DNA from: Streptomyces purpureus
Lineage (GTDB): Bacteria; Actinomycetota; Actinomycetes; Streptomycetales; Streptomycetaceae
NCBI RefSeq assembly: GCF_014648195.1
Contig: NZ_BMQQ01000002.1
Span: 62,001-126,000, forward strand
Length of the DNA stretch: 64,000 bases
Reading direction: 5' to 3'
Numbering within the stretch: position 1 is the first letter of the stretch; every line of letters begins with the position of its first letter. The notes beneath the pieces were generated by a model. It had not been told where the DNA came from, made no database searches, and saw only the letters and a list, made by a program, of their open reading frames with translations. This document shows, one piece after another, positions 17,069 through 25,321 of this stretch. The position numbers and the translations under genes were made by a program.

Positions 17069-17929
17069 TCAGATCCGGTCGGCGACGATCAGGAGGTAGT
17101 GGAAGCTGCCCTCCTTGTAGGCGGTGAGGAAGGGGTCCTCGATGCCGGTGGCCACCGAACACTTCGCCCGCAACTCCCAGTAGGGGATGGTCTGCGGGGT
17201 GAGGTCGACGACGTTGATCGGCACGAGGTTGTTGGCCGCCATCGCCTTGAAGTACTCGCTGCGCGGGTGGATGTTGCAGGTGTAGTGCTCGTCGATGCGG
17301 CTGACGGCCTTGGAGCGGCCACCGGTGACGTCGTTGGAGCAGCCGGTGATGCAGACGTAGCGACCGCCGTATTCGAGGAGCCGGGAGAACTCGTCGAAGA
17401 GCTCGAACAGGTCGACGTACATCGTGGTCTCGTTGGTCCAGATGGCGCGCCGCGAGCCGGTGGGGAACTGCGTGTCGAGCATGTTCCGGAAGTGGAACCG
17501 CACCCGGTCGGCGACCCCGCGCTCCTCGGCCTGGGTGTTGGCGAAGCCGACCTGGTACTCGGAGATGCTGACCCCGTCGACCTGGCAGCCGAAGCGCTCG
17601 TGGGCCATGAAGCTGGTGCCGCCGCGGCCGGATCCGGCGTCGAGGAGGAGGTGGCCGGGGGCGATGTCACCGAGGTGGTCCAGGAGGACGTCGGCCTGCG
17701 CGGTCTCCAGGCGGTGCAGCTCCTCGATGATGCGCTGGTCGCGGGTGGACTCGTCGCCCTCCAGGACCGATGGGTCGTACTCGCCCAGACCGTAGTGGTG
17801 GTGGTAGAGGCCGTCCACCTCGCCGAGGCGGAGGTTCACCGGGTCCTGCTGATTGGTGTTCCAGTACGAGGCGACGGACTTCTGGTACTCCGTGCGCAGG
17901 ACGTCGGTCATGGGGGCGGTTGTGGTCAT
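17069..17929 (-). CDS. geranyl diphosphate 2-C-methyltransferase
   Basis: 286 residues; AAGGAG precedes the ATG. The SAM-binding glycine motif is LLLDAGSGRGGTSFM (about 94-108), followed by WTNETTMYVDLFELFDEFSRLL and HYTCNIHPRSEYF, matching the GPP C2-methyltransferase that makes 2-methyl-GPP, the first committed step to 2-methylisoborneol (earthy odour). It is the last gene of the three-gene operon, 72 bases after the cyclase. Its substrate leaves or enters the encapsulated cyclase encoded upstream. Confidence 0.95.
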   Translation of the reverse strand: MTTTAPMTDVLRTEYQKSVASYWNTNQQDPVNLRLGEVDGLYHHHYGLGEYDPSVLEGDESTRDQRIIEELHRLETAQADVLLDHLGDIAPGHLLLDAGSGRGGTSFMAHERFGCQVDGVSISEYQVGFANTQAEERGVADRVRFHFRNMLDTQFPTGSRRAIWTNETTMYVDLFELFDEFSRLLEYGGRYVCITGCSNDVTGGRSKAVSRIDEHYTCNIHPRSEYFKAMAANNLVPINVVDLTPQTIPYWELRAKCSVATGIEDPFLTAYKEGSFHYLLIVADRI

Positions 17930-18001
17930 GGGGACGGGGGCTCCTTGCGTGAGGTGGGGGGGGTGAAGTGGGGTTGGCGTGGGGAGTTGGCGTGGAGGGG
18001 G

Positions 18002-19318
18002 TCAGCTGTTGTAGCGGCCGCTGCCGGCGTGCCACTCGCGGTTGCCGGCCACCCAGGCCCAGGATCCGGCCAGGAAGCGGCCGAGTTCGGGGGAGCCGGT
18101 GGCGGCGAGGGCCGAGGCCTCGGCCTCGAAGGTGTGCATCAGCTCGTCGTGGATGAGGACGCTCTGCTCGACGGCCTCCTCCAGGGAGCACTGCTCCTCG
18201 GCGGCGATCAGCATGGGCAGGCTGAAGTCCGTGGGGTCTTCCTTGCCCATCGAGTAGAGGTCGTTCATCAGGACGGTCGCGGTACCGGCCAGGTTGAAGG
18301 TGCGGCGCACCCGGGGGTCGGAGAACTCGGCCATCGGGACCTCGTAGCCGGCGATCGCGTCGACGAGCACCATGCACGGGATGAAGCTGTTCTCGTGCCG
18401 GTGCATCAGGTACTCCCAGACGGGCGGCCGTTGCCCGGTGGTGTGCCAGACCGCCTCCTGGTTGTACGCGACGAACATGATGGCCAGTTCGTGGCGGAGC
18501 CGGCGCACCTGTGTCGTGGTGGCGTAGCGGGAGAGGCCGTCGAGGGCGGAGCGCAGGGCGACCGCCACGGGGTCCTTGCGGACGACCGCTTCGAGCTGGG
18601 GGGCGTAGCGCAGGGGCAGTTGGGCCTGGTCGATGACGGAGTGGCAGATTGCGAGGCGCTGTCCCAGCACCTCGTGGCGCGCCTCCTCCACCTCGCAGTC
18701 GACGATGTGGTCGTCGACGGCCCACTCCGAGAGACCGCACTTCGCGGCCGCGAGGAGCATGTCGGGGTCGTCCGTCTCGGGGTGGGCGAGCATCATCAGG
18801 CGGCCGAAGTTGGCGGTCCTGACCATGTCGAGGCGGCCGGGGTAGATCCCGACCTCCTCGGCCCAGGCGACCAGGCGTTCGTTGACGGCGTCGCCGAGCG
18901 CGCGGTCGTCACGGGCGGCGGGCGGACAGTACAGCACGGGCGGGGCGGAGCGCTTGGCGCCGGTCTCCGGCCGGGGTTCGCCGTCCTGTCGCCCCTGCGC
19001 GGAGAACCGCGCAGCGGAGGTGCCGAGCCCGGTGGGCGGGCCGAGCGCGGGCAGGGCGGGGCGGGTCGGCGGGCGCGGGGCGGCGATCTGCGACGCGCCC
19101 GGGGAGGGCTGCGGGATGAGCGCGCGGGCCGCGGCGGTGCCGAGCCCCGACGGGCCGCCGAGGGCGCGGCGCACCTCCGGCCGCCCCGAACGGACCGAGG
19201 ATCCCGGCCCCAGCAGGTCGGGGCGCGCGGGGCGCGCCGGGTTGGTCAGCAGGGCGCTCACGAGCTCCGCCGCCTGGTGCGCCGAGGCCGCGGCGGAGAT
19301 CCGGGTCAGCAGGGACAC
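18002..19318 (-). CDS. 2-methylisoborneol synthase (class I terpene cyclase, encapsulin cargo)
   Basis: 438 residues. The catalytic domain (about 125-435) has the Asp-rich motif DDHIVD (202-207) and the NSE-type motif NDLYSMGKE (352-360) that bind Mg and the diphosphate of 2-methyl-GPP. The first 120 residues are Pro/Gly/Ala-rich and apparently disordered, with two near-copies of a short motif, GLGTAAAR at 58-65 and GLGTSAAR at 97-104, likely encapsulin cargo-loading elements. The shell gene (eshA) lies 39 bases upstream in the same operon. The start ATG is at 19318; the eshA stop lies just upstream. Confidence 0.96.
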   Translation of the reverse strand: MSLLTRISAAASAHQAAELVSALLTNPARPARPDLLGPGSSVRSGRPEVRRALGGPSGLGTAAARALIPQPSPGASQIAAPRPPTRPALPALGPPTGLGTSAARFSAQGRQDGEPRPETGAKRSAPPVLYCPPAARDDRALGDAVNERLVAWAEEVGIYPGRLDMVRTANFGRLMMLAHPETDDPDMLLAAAKCGLSEWAVDDHIVDCEVEEARHEVLGQRLAICHSVIDQAQLPLRYAPQLEAVVRKDPVAVALRSALDGLSRYATTTQVRRLRHELAIMFVAYNQEAVWHTTGQRPPVWEYLMHRHENSFIPCMVLVDAIAGYEVPMAEFSDPRVRRTFNLAGTATVLMNDLYSMGKEDPTDFSLPMLIAAEEQCSLEEAVEQSVLIHDELMHTFEAEASALAATGSPELGRFLAGSWAWVAGNREWHAGSGRYNS

Positions 19319-19357
19319 CGGCTCGGCCCTCCTTCACCGGTGGTGGCGGGGAGGCGG

Positions 19358-20773
19358 TCAGGCACGCGGACGGACCTCGACGTTCTCGAGGATGCCGATG
19401 GCGTCCGGGACGAGGATCGCGGCCGAGTAGTAGGTGGTGACCAGGTACGAGATGATCGCCTGCGCGTCGATGCCCATGAACCGTACGTTGAGGCCGGGCT
19501 CGACCTCGTCGGGGATGCCGGTCTGGAAGAGTCCGATGACGCCTTCGTTGTCCTCGCCGGTTCGCATGGCGATGATCGAGGAGCTCTGGTGCTCGGTGAC
19601 CGGGATCTTGCCGCAGGGCAGGATCGGCACACCGCGCCAGGCCGGGATGTGGTGGCCGTCGACGTCGACGCTGCCCAGGGAGATGCCGCGCTTGTTGCAC
19701 TCCTTGCCGAAGGCGGCGATGGCGCGCGGGTGGGCGAACATGTACTGGGTGCCGCGGCGCATGCTCAGCAGGTCGTCGAGGTCGTCGGGGGTGGGCGGCC
19801 CGGAGTGGGTCTGGATGCGCTGCTCGAAGTCGGTGTTGTGGAGCAGTCCGAACTCGGGGTTGTTGACCAGCTCGTACTCCTGGCGCTCGCGCAGCTCCTG
19901 GACGGTCAGACGCAGCTGCTGCTGGGTCTGGTTCATGGGCTGGTTGTAGAGGTCGGCGACCCTGCTGTGCACCTTGAGGACGGTCTGCGCGACGCTCAGC
20001 TCGTACTCGCGGGGGGTGAGTTCGTAGTCCGCGAACGCGCCGGGCAGGACCGCCTCGCCGACGTGGCCGGCACTGATGTCGATCACGGCCTCGCCGTGCT
20101 TGTTGACCTTGTGGCCGTTGGCGCCCAGTGCCTGGACGTGCTCTCGCAGCCCGTCGTACTGCCCGGCGACGGTCTTGTACGCGGAGACGGGCAGGGCGAG
20201 GATCGTCACCGAGGTCGCCGCCCGGGCGGTGAACTCCCACTTGGCGCCGTTTCCTGCGAGGAGCTGGCCGCCGAAGGTGTCGCCGTCGCCGAGCCGGCCG
20301 AGGATGGTGTCGTCGCCGTACTTTCCGGTGCCGACCTTCTCCACCTTGCCGTGCGCGATCATGTAGATGTGGTCGGCCTTCTTGCCGGCGTGCACGATGA
20401 CCTGGCCGGGCTCGTACTCCTTCTGGACGAACTTCGCGGCCAGCGCGCCGAGGGCCGTCAGGTCGTCGAAGCCGCGCAGCAGCGGCAGTTCGGCGAGCTC
20501 GGCGGGGATGACCTGGACCTTGGAGCCGTCCTTCAGGAAGGTCACCCGGCCGTCGCCGACCGTGTACGACAGCCGTCGGTTGACCCGGTAGGTGCCGCCC
20601 GGCACGTGCACCCAGGGAAGCTTGCGCAGCAGCCACCGCGAGCTGATGCCCTGCATCTGGGGTTCGGACTTGGTGGTGGTCGCGAGGTTCCTCGCGGCCG
20701 CCGTGCTGAGGCTCTGCTGGACGCGCTCCTGGGTGGTGATCGCCACCGCGGGCCTGCTCGTGTCGACCGACAT
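19358..20773 (-). CDS. eshA: EshA-type family 2B encapsulin shell protein with cyclic-nucleotide-binding domain
   Basis: 471 residues. The N-terminal arm and the later part (from [25 protein letters not shown] to the end) match HK97-fold family 2 encapsulins ([22 protein letters not shown] at the C-terminus). A Crp/cNMP-binding-type beta-roll is inserted at about 92-205 ([41 protein letters not shown]). In Streptomyces this protein was first known as EshA, a sporulation-associated 52-kDa protein. It should form the capsid enclosing 2-MIB synthase. GGAAGGTG precedes the ATG at 20773. It is the first gene of the operon. Confidence 0.93.
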   Translation of the reverse strand: MSVDTSRPAVAITTQERVQQSLSTAAARNLATTTKSEPQMQGISSRWLLRKLPWVHVPGGTYRVNRRLSYTVGDGRVTFLKDGSKVQVIPAELAELPLLRGFDDLTALGALAAKFVQKEYEPGQVIVHAGKKADHIYMIAHGKVEKVGTGKYGDDTILGRLGDGDTFGGQLLAGNGAKWEFTARAATSVTILALPVSAYKTVAGQYDGLREHVQALGANGHKVNKHGEAVIDISAGHVGEAVLPGAFADYELTPREYELSVAQTVLKVHSRVADLYNQPMNQTQQQLRLTVQELRERQEYELVNNPEFGLLHNTDFEQRIQTHSGPPTPDDLDDLLSMRRGTQYMFAHPRAIAAFGKECNKRGISLGSVDVDGHHIPAWRGVPILPCGKIPVTEHQSSSIIAMRTGEDNEGVIGLFQTGIPDEVEPGLNVRFMGIDAQAIISYLVTTYYSAAILVPDAIGILENVEVRPRA

Positions 20774-20849
20774 CGGTCACACCTTCCTGATTCCGCTGAC
20801 AGCCGGCCGGACGACCGGATGCGATTACTCTACGTAGCCACAAGCGAAC

Positions 20850-20867
20850 CACTCGTCACCTTGAGTG
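20850..20867. promoter_or_regulatory. inverted repeat CACTC-N8-GAGTG on the mib/eshA side
   Basis: CACTC at 20850-20854 and GAGTG at 20863-20867 are separated by 8 bases, 76 bases upstream of the eshA start. The same ACTC-N8-GAGT core recurs at 21002-21017 over the plus-strand promoter. A further inverted repeat, GGTTGC-N6-GCAACC, lies at 20886-20903, and CTACGTAG at about 20830-20837 may lie near the eshA transcription start. One regulator binding both sides of the divergent region is the inference. Confidence 0.45.
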
Positions 20868-20983
20868 AGCGACACGCGGGCCTGCGGTTGCACACCCGCA
20901 ACCACCACACGCCCCCTGAACCAGCCCCCGCACGCCTGAATGCGCCCCCTCCGGAAGACCTTGAGCCAGCCGAGGGACACGTA

Positions 20984-21013
20984 TTGACATGTCTTTTCCG
21001 TACTCCCAAGGAT
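20984..21013 (+). promoter_or_regulatory. sigma-70-type promoter of the EF-hand/aminotransferase operon
   Basis: TTGACA (20984-20989) is a perfect -35 box; 18 bases later AAGGAT (21008-21013) fits as a -10. It points at the EF-hand gene (ATG 21115). This consensus -35 stands out in GC-rich DNA. Confidence 0.55.
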
Positions 21014-21021
21014 GAGTACGG
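20998..21021 (+). promoter_or_regulatory. operator-like inverted repeat CCGTACTC-N8-GAGTACGG over the -10 region
   Basis: Arms at 20998-21005 and 21014-21021 match perfectly over 8 bp. The 8-base spacer contains the presumed -10 box, so a bound protein would block RNA polymerase. The inner ACTC-N8-GAGT is shared with the site at 20850-20867. Confidence 0.55.
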
Positions 21022-21114
21022 GACCGGCAGTTCGATTCGGTTGTCGCCGTTTCACCCCGATCGGCCCCTCCCGGACATCCCAATCCCGGGAACACCCCCC
21101 ACAAGGAGTACGAC

Positions 21115-21642
21115 ATGACGGCTGCCCTCAAGCAGCGGAAGCTCCAGCGCCACTTCGAACTGCTCGACATCGACGGAAACGGATTCATCGAGCAGAGCGA
21201 TCTGCGGGAATTCGCCGACAGAATCACCGAGGCGGCGGGAGCCGAGGGCTCCCCCCAGTCCAGAGCCCTCCGCACGGAGGCCGACCGGCTGTGGCAGGCC
21301 CTGCAGAAGACCCTGGACGCCGACGGCGACCAGCGCGTCAGCCGCGACGAGTTCATCAGCGCGGCCGACATCACCCAGGTCATGAACGAAGCCGTCAAGC
21401 TCGGGAAGATGTCGTTCGACGTCATCGACTCGGACCAGGACGGCCGGATCAGCCGCCAGGAGTGGCTGCGGATGGACCAGAAGCTCGGCGTGGCCCCCGC
21501 CGACAGCGAGCAGGGCTTCCAGCACCTCGACATGGACGGTGACGGCTTCGTCTCCAAGGCGGAGTACGCGAAGGGCGTCGAGGAGTTCTACCGCAGCGAC
21601 GATCCGACCGCGCCCGGGAACTGGTCCTTCGGAAAGTTCTGA
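21115..21642 (+). CDS. EF-hand calcium-binding protein (calerythrin-like)
   Basis: 175 residues; AAGGAGTACGAC precedes the ATG. Four 12-residue EF-hand loops are visible: 18-29 (DIDGNGFIEQSD), 68-79 (DADGDQRVSRDE), 105-116 (DSDQDGRISRQE) and 139-150 (DMDGDGFVSKAE). Each keeps the acidic residues for Ca binding except that loop 1 ends in Asp instead of Glu. It resembles the bacterial sarcoplasmic-type calcium-binding proteins. It is first in a probable operon with the three enzymes downstream (88-base gap), which is unusual company for a Ca sensor. Confidence 0.92.
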   Translation: MTAALKQRKLQRHFELLDIDGNGFIEQSDLREFADRITEAAGAEGSPQSRALRTEADRLWQALQKTLDADGDQRVSRDEFISAADITQVMNEAVKLGKMSFDVIDSDQDGRISRQEWLRMDQKLGVAPADSEQGFQHLDMDGDGFVSKAEYAKGVEEFYRSDDPTAPGNWSFGKF

Positions 21643-21730
21643 TCCAGGGATCGCCCACTCGGACATCCGGAAGACCGGGAATTTCTCCTTCCGGTCTTCC
21701 GGGTCTCCGCCCAACGAGGAGACCCGCTCC

Positions 21731-22813
21731 ATGCACGCCGACATCGGCGACCTCGTCCGCCCCACGGTCCGCGAACTCCCTCCCGTCGGCCCTTTCAGTC
21801 CCCGCCCGGAAGGCCGAGGCCTGGTGAATCTCCGATTCAACGAGAACACCTTCTCAAGGGCGTACGGCCGATATCCCGACCACGGACTGCGCGCCCTGGC
21901 CCTGCGCTATCGCGAAACGCTGGACATACTCGAACCTCCCGCCCCCGGCCCGTCCTCCGCCCCTGGCGACCCTCTGTTGACCCGGGGCGCGGTCGACGCC
22001 CTGGAGCTGGTCCTGCGGACCTTCTTCGAACCAGGCGCCGACGCACTCGCGGTGACACCGCCGAACTTCGGGTTCTTCGACCGGCTTGCCGCCCTGCACG
22101 GTGTTCGGCGGTACGCCGTGCCGCTGCGCGGGTGCCGCCACGACGAGCTCGACGTCGACACGCTGCTGGCCCTGCCCATCAAAGGCGTACTGCTGTGCGA
22201 TCCGGGCAACCCGACCAGTACGCACCTCGCCCCGGACACGCTGCGCGAACTCCTGGAGCGCTTCCCGGGCCTCGTCGTCCTCGACGAGACGTACGCCGAG
22301 CTGGCCCCCCGGCCCTCCCACCGTCACCTGGTCGCCCGGCACCCCCGGCTCGTCGTGCTGCGCTCGATGTCCAAGGGGCTCGGCCTCGCGAACCTGCGAC
22401 TTGGCGCCGTCTTCGCCGACCCGGTCGCCCTGGCGGCCCTGCGTGCCGCCCAGTCCCCGTTCCCCGTCCCCGGTCCTGTCGTCGACGCGGCCCTGGCCGA
22501 ACTCACAGACGTGCCTGCACTGCGCCGGCGCGTCGACGCCTTCGTGGCCGAACGAACCCGGCTGGCCAAGGCTCTGGCGGACAGTCCGCTGGTACGTCGG
22601 GTCCACGCGGACGCCGGGTTCGTCACCATCGAGGTCACAGCCCCGCCGCGGGCCGCGCAGGCGCTGGCCGCCGCCGGTCTCGACGCCGTCGTCGAACCGG
22701 ACGGCTGGCCGGGCCACCTGCGCCTCTCGGTCGCCACGCCGCCGGAGAACGACCGGATCACCGCGGCTCTCGCAGCCGCGGCCGGGTCGCCCCGGCCATG
22801 TCCGGTCCACTGA
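21731..22813 (+). CDS. HisC-like PLP-dependent aminotransferase
   Basis: 360 residues from ATG 21731, preceded by GAGGAGA. Fold-type I class II aminotransferase features: LRFNENTFSR near the N-terminus (as LNANENP in HisC), TRGAVDALELVLR, CDPGNPTST, VVLDETYAEL (PLP-ring Asp185) and the Schiff-base Lys in LRSMSKGLGLANLRLG (Lys215). Histidinol-phosphate aminotransferase and CobD-type decarboxylases share this pattern. The context (diiron oxygenase and decarboxylase directly downstream) suggests a secondary-metabolism enzyme and not histidine biosynthesis. The amino donor and substrate cannot be read from sequence. Confidence 0.85.
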   Translation: MHADIGDLVRPTVRELPPVGPFSPRPEGRGLVNLRFNENTFSRAYGRYPDHGLRALALRYRETLDILEPPAPGPSSAPGDPLLTRGAVDALELVLRTFFEPGADALAVTPPNFGFFDRLAALHGVRRYAVPLRGCRHDELDVDTLLALPIKGVLLCDPGNPTSTHLAPDTLRELLERFPGLVVLDETYAELAPRPSHRHLVARHPRLVVLRSMSKGLGLANLRLGAVFADPVALAALRAAQSPFPVPGPVVDAALAELTDVPALRRRVDAFVAERTRLAKALADSPLVRRVHADAGFVTIEVTAPPRAAQALAAAGLDAVVEPDGWPGHLRLSVATPPENDRITAALAAAAGSPRPCPVH

Positions 22814-22839
22814 ACTCCCCGAGAAGTTGAGGACGTGTC

Positions 22840-23943
22840 ATGAACGCTCTTCCGACCCTGGACGTCACCCCCCGGCAGGCGCGCGCACCCATGCGGCCGT
22901 CGGTGGTGGCCCGCGACGACATCAGGGTCCTCACCTCCGTCGAGGTCGGCGGGGAGCTCCACCACCTGGGCGAGCACCGCGACTTCCGCCGCCACCCCGC
23001 GCTGGCCGGCTTCCTCCCCGAACACGGCCGGCTCTCCCTGGCCTGGGTGCGGCTGCGCGACGGCGAGCGCCTCGACGTCCACGATCACCCCACGAAGTCG
23101 GCCGTCCTCGTCTGCAAGGGGTCCGCGCGGTTGGTCGGAGACTGTGAGCAGACGCTGGCCGAGGGCGACACGGTGTGTGTGCCGCCCGGCGCCCGGCACG
23201 GGTTCGAGACTCTGCCCGGCGAGGAATTCCACGGTCTGTCAGTCCAGTTCGAGGGCGCGGGACTGTACGAGGACGAGCAGGGGCCGCGGGTCCGGTTCAC
23301 GGAGGCGGCCTCCGCCGCGTACGCCGACCTCGAACGGCACAACGCCGAGCGGCTGCGCCGCTACGGACAGCACCGGCTCTTCGCCCCCTTCGACGACGGC
23401 AGAGTCGGCCGCGACCCCGCCCTGCGCCGTCGATTCCTCTCCGCGCTCTACGTCTGGTCGGTCTACTTCCAGCGGATGCTGCTCGCCCGGCAGGCGGTCT
23501 GCGCCGACGAGCGGCTGCGCGAGCTCTACGCGGGCCACCTGCGTGAGGAGTTCGGTCACGACGTGCTGCTGCGGGAGCGGCACGGGGTCGACACCGGCGT
23601 GTACGACCCCGTGCTCGAAGCCGCCGGCCACTGGTTCCTCATGCAGATGCACGGCGCCGACGAAGCCGCCAAGATCGTGATCGTGCATCTGGTCGTCGAG
23701 TCGAGCTGCGACGTCTTCGGCCGGCGCACCCGCGTCGCCTTCCCGCACTCCGGCGCGCCCGACGAGTCGTACTTCGACCTGCACGCCGCCGTCGACGAGG
23801 ACCACAGCCGTATCGGGCGCGACCATCTGAAGTCCTTGTCGCCCGCGCAGTTCCCCGAACTGATCAAGGTCTGCGACCGGGCCTGGGACCAGCTGGAGCT
23901 CGCCCACGAGCGGATCGCCGCCCACCTCCTGGGCCCGGCGTGA
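22840..23943 (+). CDS. cupin fused to a heme-oxygenase-like diiron (iron-containing redox) domain
   Basis: 367 residues, ATG 22840 after GAGAAGTTGAGGA. Residues 40-145 form a cupin (HDHPTKSAVLVCKGSARLV with His81/His83, then PPGARHGFETLPGEEFHGLSV with His120). Residues 160-365 look like the PF14518-type heme-oxygenase-like fold: EFGH (Glu237, His240), Glu287 in VVESSCDVF, and H-x3-D-x2-H at His315/Asp319/His322. Such HDO proteins cleave C-C or C-N bonds or N-oxygenate amino acids. I could not find the usual Glu of the first core helix, so the diiron site may be atypical. The gap to the aminotransferase is 26 bases. Confidence 0.8.
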   Translation: MNALPTLDVTPRQARAPMRPSVVARDDIRVLTSVEVGGELHHLGEHRDFRRHPALAGFLPEHGRLSLAWVRLRDGERLDVHDHPTKSAVLVCKGSARLVGDCEQTLAEGDTVCVPPGARHGFETLPGEEFHGLSVQFEGAGLYEDEQGPRVRFTEAASAAYADLERHNAERLRRYGQHRLFAPFDDGRVGRDPALRRRFLSALYVWSVYFQRMLLARQAVCADERLRELYAGHLREEFGHDVLLRERHGVDTGVYDPVLEAAGHWFLMQMHGADEAAKIVIVHLVVESSCDVFGRRTRVAFPHSGAPDESYFDLHAAVDEDHSRIGRDHLKSLSPAQFPELIKVCDRAWDQLELAHERIAAHLLGPA

Positions 23944-25316
23944 CCGACCCCTCCCACTCCAGGGCGCTGGACCTCGTACGGGACCTCCTCGCCGACCACG
24001 ACCGCTGGCGGGCCGCCTGCACCGGCGGTCCGCGCGGGCCCCTCCCCCCCGGCGCACGGGACCTCCTGCGGACACTCTCCGCGCGGCTCGCCCAGGAGTC
24101 CACGCCCTGGCCCGCGCCGGGACACCTCGCTCACATGACGGCGGACACTCCCCTGGAGGTGACGCTCGCCTATCTCTGCGCGCTTCTCTACAACCCCAAC
24201 AACATCGCGCCCGAGGCCTCCCCCGTCACCACCGCGCTGGAGCACGAGGTCGCGGACGATCTGTGCCGGCTGGTGGGCCACGACCCCACGACCGGATGGG
24301 CGCATCTGTGCTCGGGCGGGCACGCCGCCGGCTACGAGGCGCTGTGGATCGCCCGGAACCTGCGGGGGCGTGCTGTGCGGGGCACCCTGCTGTACGGGCG
24401 GAACGCCCACTACGCCTGGGAGAAGGCGGCCGATCTCCTGGGATTCGGTCGCGGCGAGGTGGAGGTGGTCGGCGTCGGCCCCCGTCACCGGATGGACATG
24501 GCCGACCTCGCGGCGCGGGTACACCGGCTGAGCTCCGCCGGGCGGCCCGTCACGGCCGTCGTGGTGACCTTGGGCACCACCAGCCACGGCGCCGTCGACG
24601 ATCTGCCGGCCGTTCTGCGGCTGCGCGAGGAGTGCGAGCGGACGTACGGGGTGTCGTTCCGGATCCATGTGGACGCGGCGTACGGCGGCTACTTCCGCAC
24701 GGTCGACGAGGCGCTGCTCACGCCGGAGGTGCGGGCCGCGTTCCGGGCCCTGCCGCTGGCCGACTCGGTGACCGTGGACCCTCACAAGTGCGGCCGGGCG
24801 CCCTACCCGGCTGGGGCGCTGGTGCTGCGGGACCGGCGTGCGGTCCGGGCGGTGTCGACCCGGCCAGGGCCGTTCGGTGCGGACGGCGACGGCGAACGGC
24901 TGCCGTTCGCGCCGTACACCCTGGAGGGCGCCCGGCCGGGTGCGGCAGCGGCGGCGGTGTGGACGGCGCACCGGATCGTCGGGCTGGACACGGGCGGGTA
25001 CGGGCGCTTGCTCGGGGGCTGCCTGCGCGCGGCCCGGGCGCTGCACGAGGCGTTCGCCGCCGGGGACGGGCCGCTGGTCAGCCGGACCGCACCCGATCTG
25101 GCCGTGGTCAACCTGACGACGGGGTCGGCGGATTCGGACCGGGAGTGGTCGGATCGGCTGCGGGCCTCCGGGGTCTCCGTCTCCTCCACGGGCGGGGCGG
25201 AGACGGAGGTGCCGGGGGTGCGGCTGTGTGTGATGGATCCCCTGGCCCCGGGCGACCTGGAGCGTCTCACGCGGGTGCTGGGGGAGACGGCCGCCGGGGC
25301 ACTGTCCCGCGTATGA
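23940..25316 (+). CDS. group II pyridoxal-phosphate amino acid decarboxylase
   Basis: 458 residues. GTG at 23940 overlaps the previous stop (GTGA), so it is translationally coupled. Group II decarboxylase motifs: LLYNPNNIAPEASPVTTALEHE near residue 90, CSGGHAAGYEAL (about 124-135), HVDAAYGG with the PLP Asp (243-250) and VDPHK with the Schiff-base Lys283. Relatives act on Glu, Tyr, Trp, Dopa, 2,4-diaminobutyrate or Asp; the substrate here is open. Being fused translationally to the HDO gene argues that amine formation and oxidation belong to one pathway. It converges with an RCC1 gene (5-base gap). Confidence 0.88.
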   Translation: MTDPSHSRALDLVRDLLADHDRWRAACTGGPRGPLPPGARDLLRTLSARLAQESTPWPAPGHLAHMTADTPLEVTLAYLCALLYNPNNIAPEASPVTTALEHEVADDLCRLVGHDPTTGWAHLCSGGHAAGYEALWIARNLRGRAVRGTLLYGRNAHYAWEKAADLLGFGRGEVEVVGVGPRHRMDMADLAARVHRLSSAGRPVTAVVVTLGTTSHGAVDDLPAVLRLREECERTYGVSFRIHVDAAYGGYFRTVDEALLTPEVRAAFRALPLADSVTVDPHKCGRAPYPAGALVLRDRRAVRAVSTRPGPFGADGDGERLPFAPYTLEGARPGAAAAAVWTAHRIVGLDTGGYGRLLGGCLRAARALHEAFAAGDGPLVSRTAPDLAVVNLTTGSADSDREWSDRLRASGVSVSSTGGAETEVPGVRLCVMDPLAPGDLERLTRVLGETAAGALSRV

Positions 25317-25321
25317 GCGGC

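Larger units (their letters stand above)
20774..21114. other. 341-base divergent promoter region between eshA and the EF-hand operon
   Basis: No ORF of merit. It holds inverted repeats at 20850-20867, 20886-20903 and 20998-21021, the TTGACA -35 box at 20984, and the Shine-Dalgarno sites of both flanking genes. AT content is higher in 20984-21013 than elsewhere. The minus-strand promoter was not located with confidence. Confidence 0.6.

Noticed and set aside
16628..21118. 1496-residue plus-strand open frame
   Set aside because: It covers three well-supported minus-strand genes (methyltransferase, MIB synthase, EshA) in antisense. Composition is that of a mirror frame.
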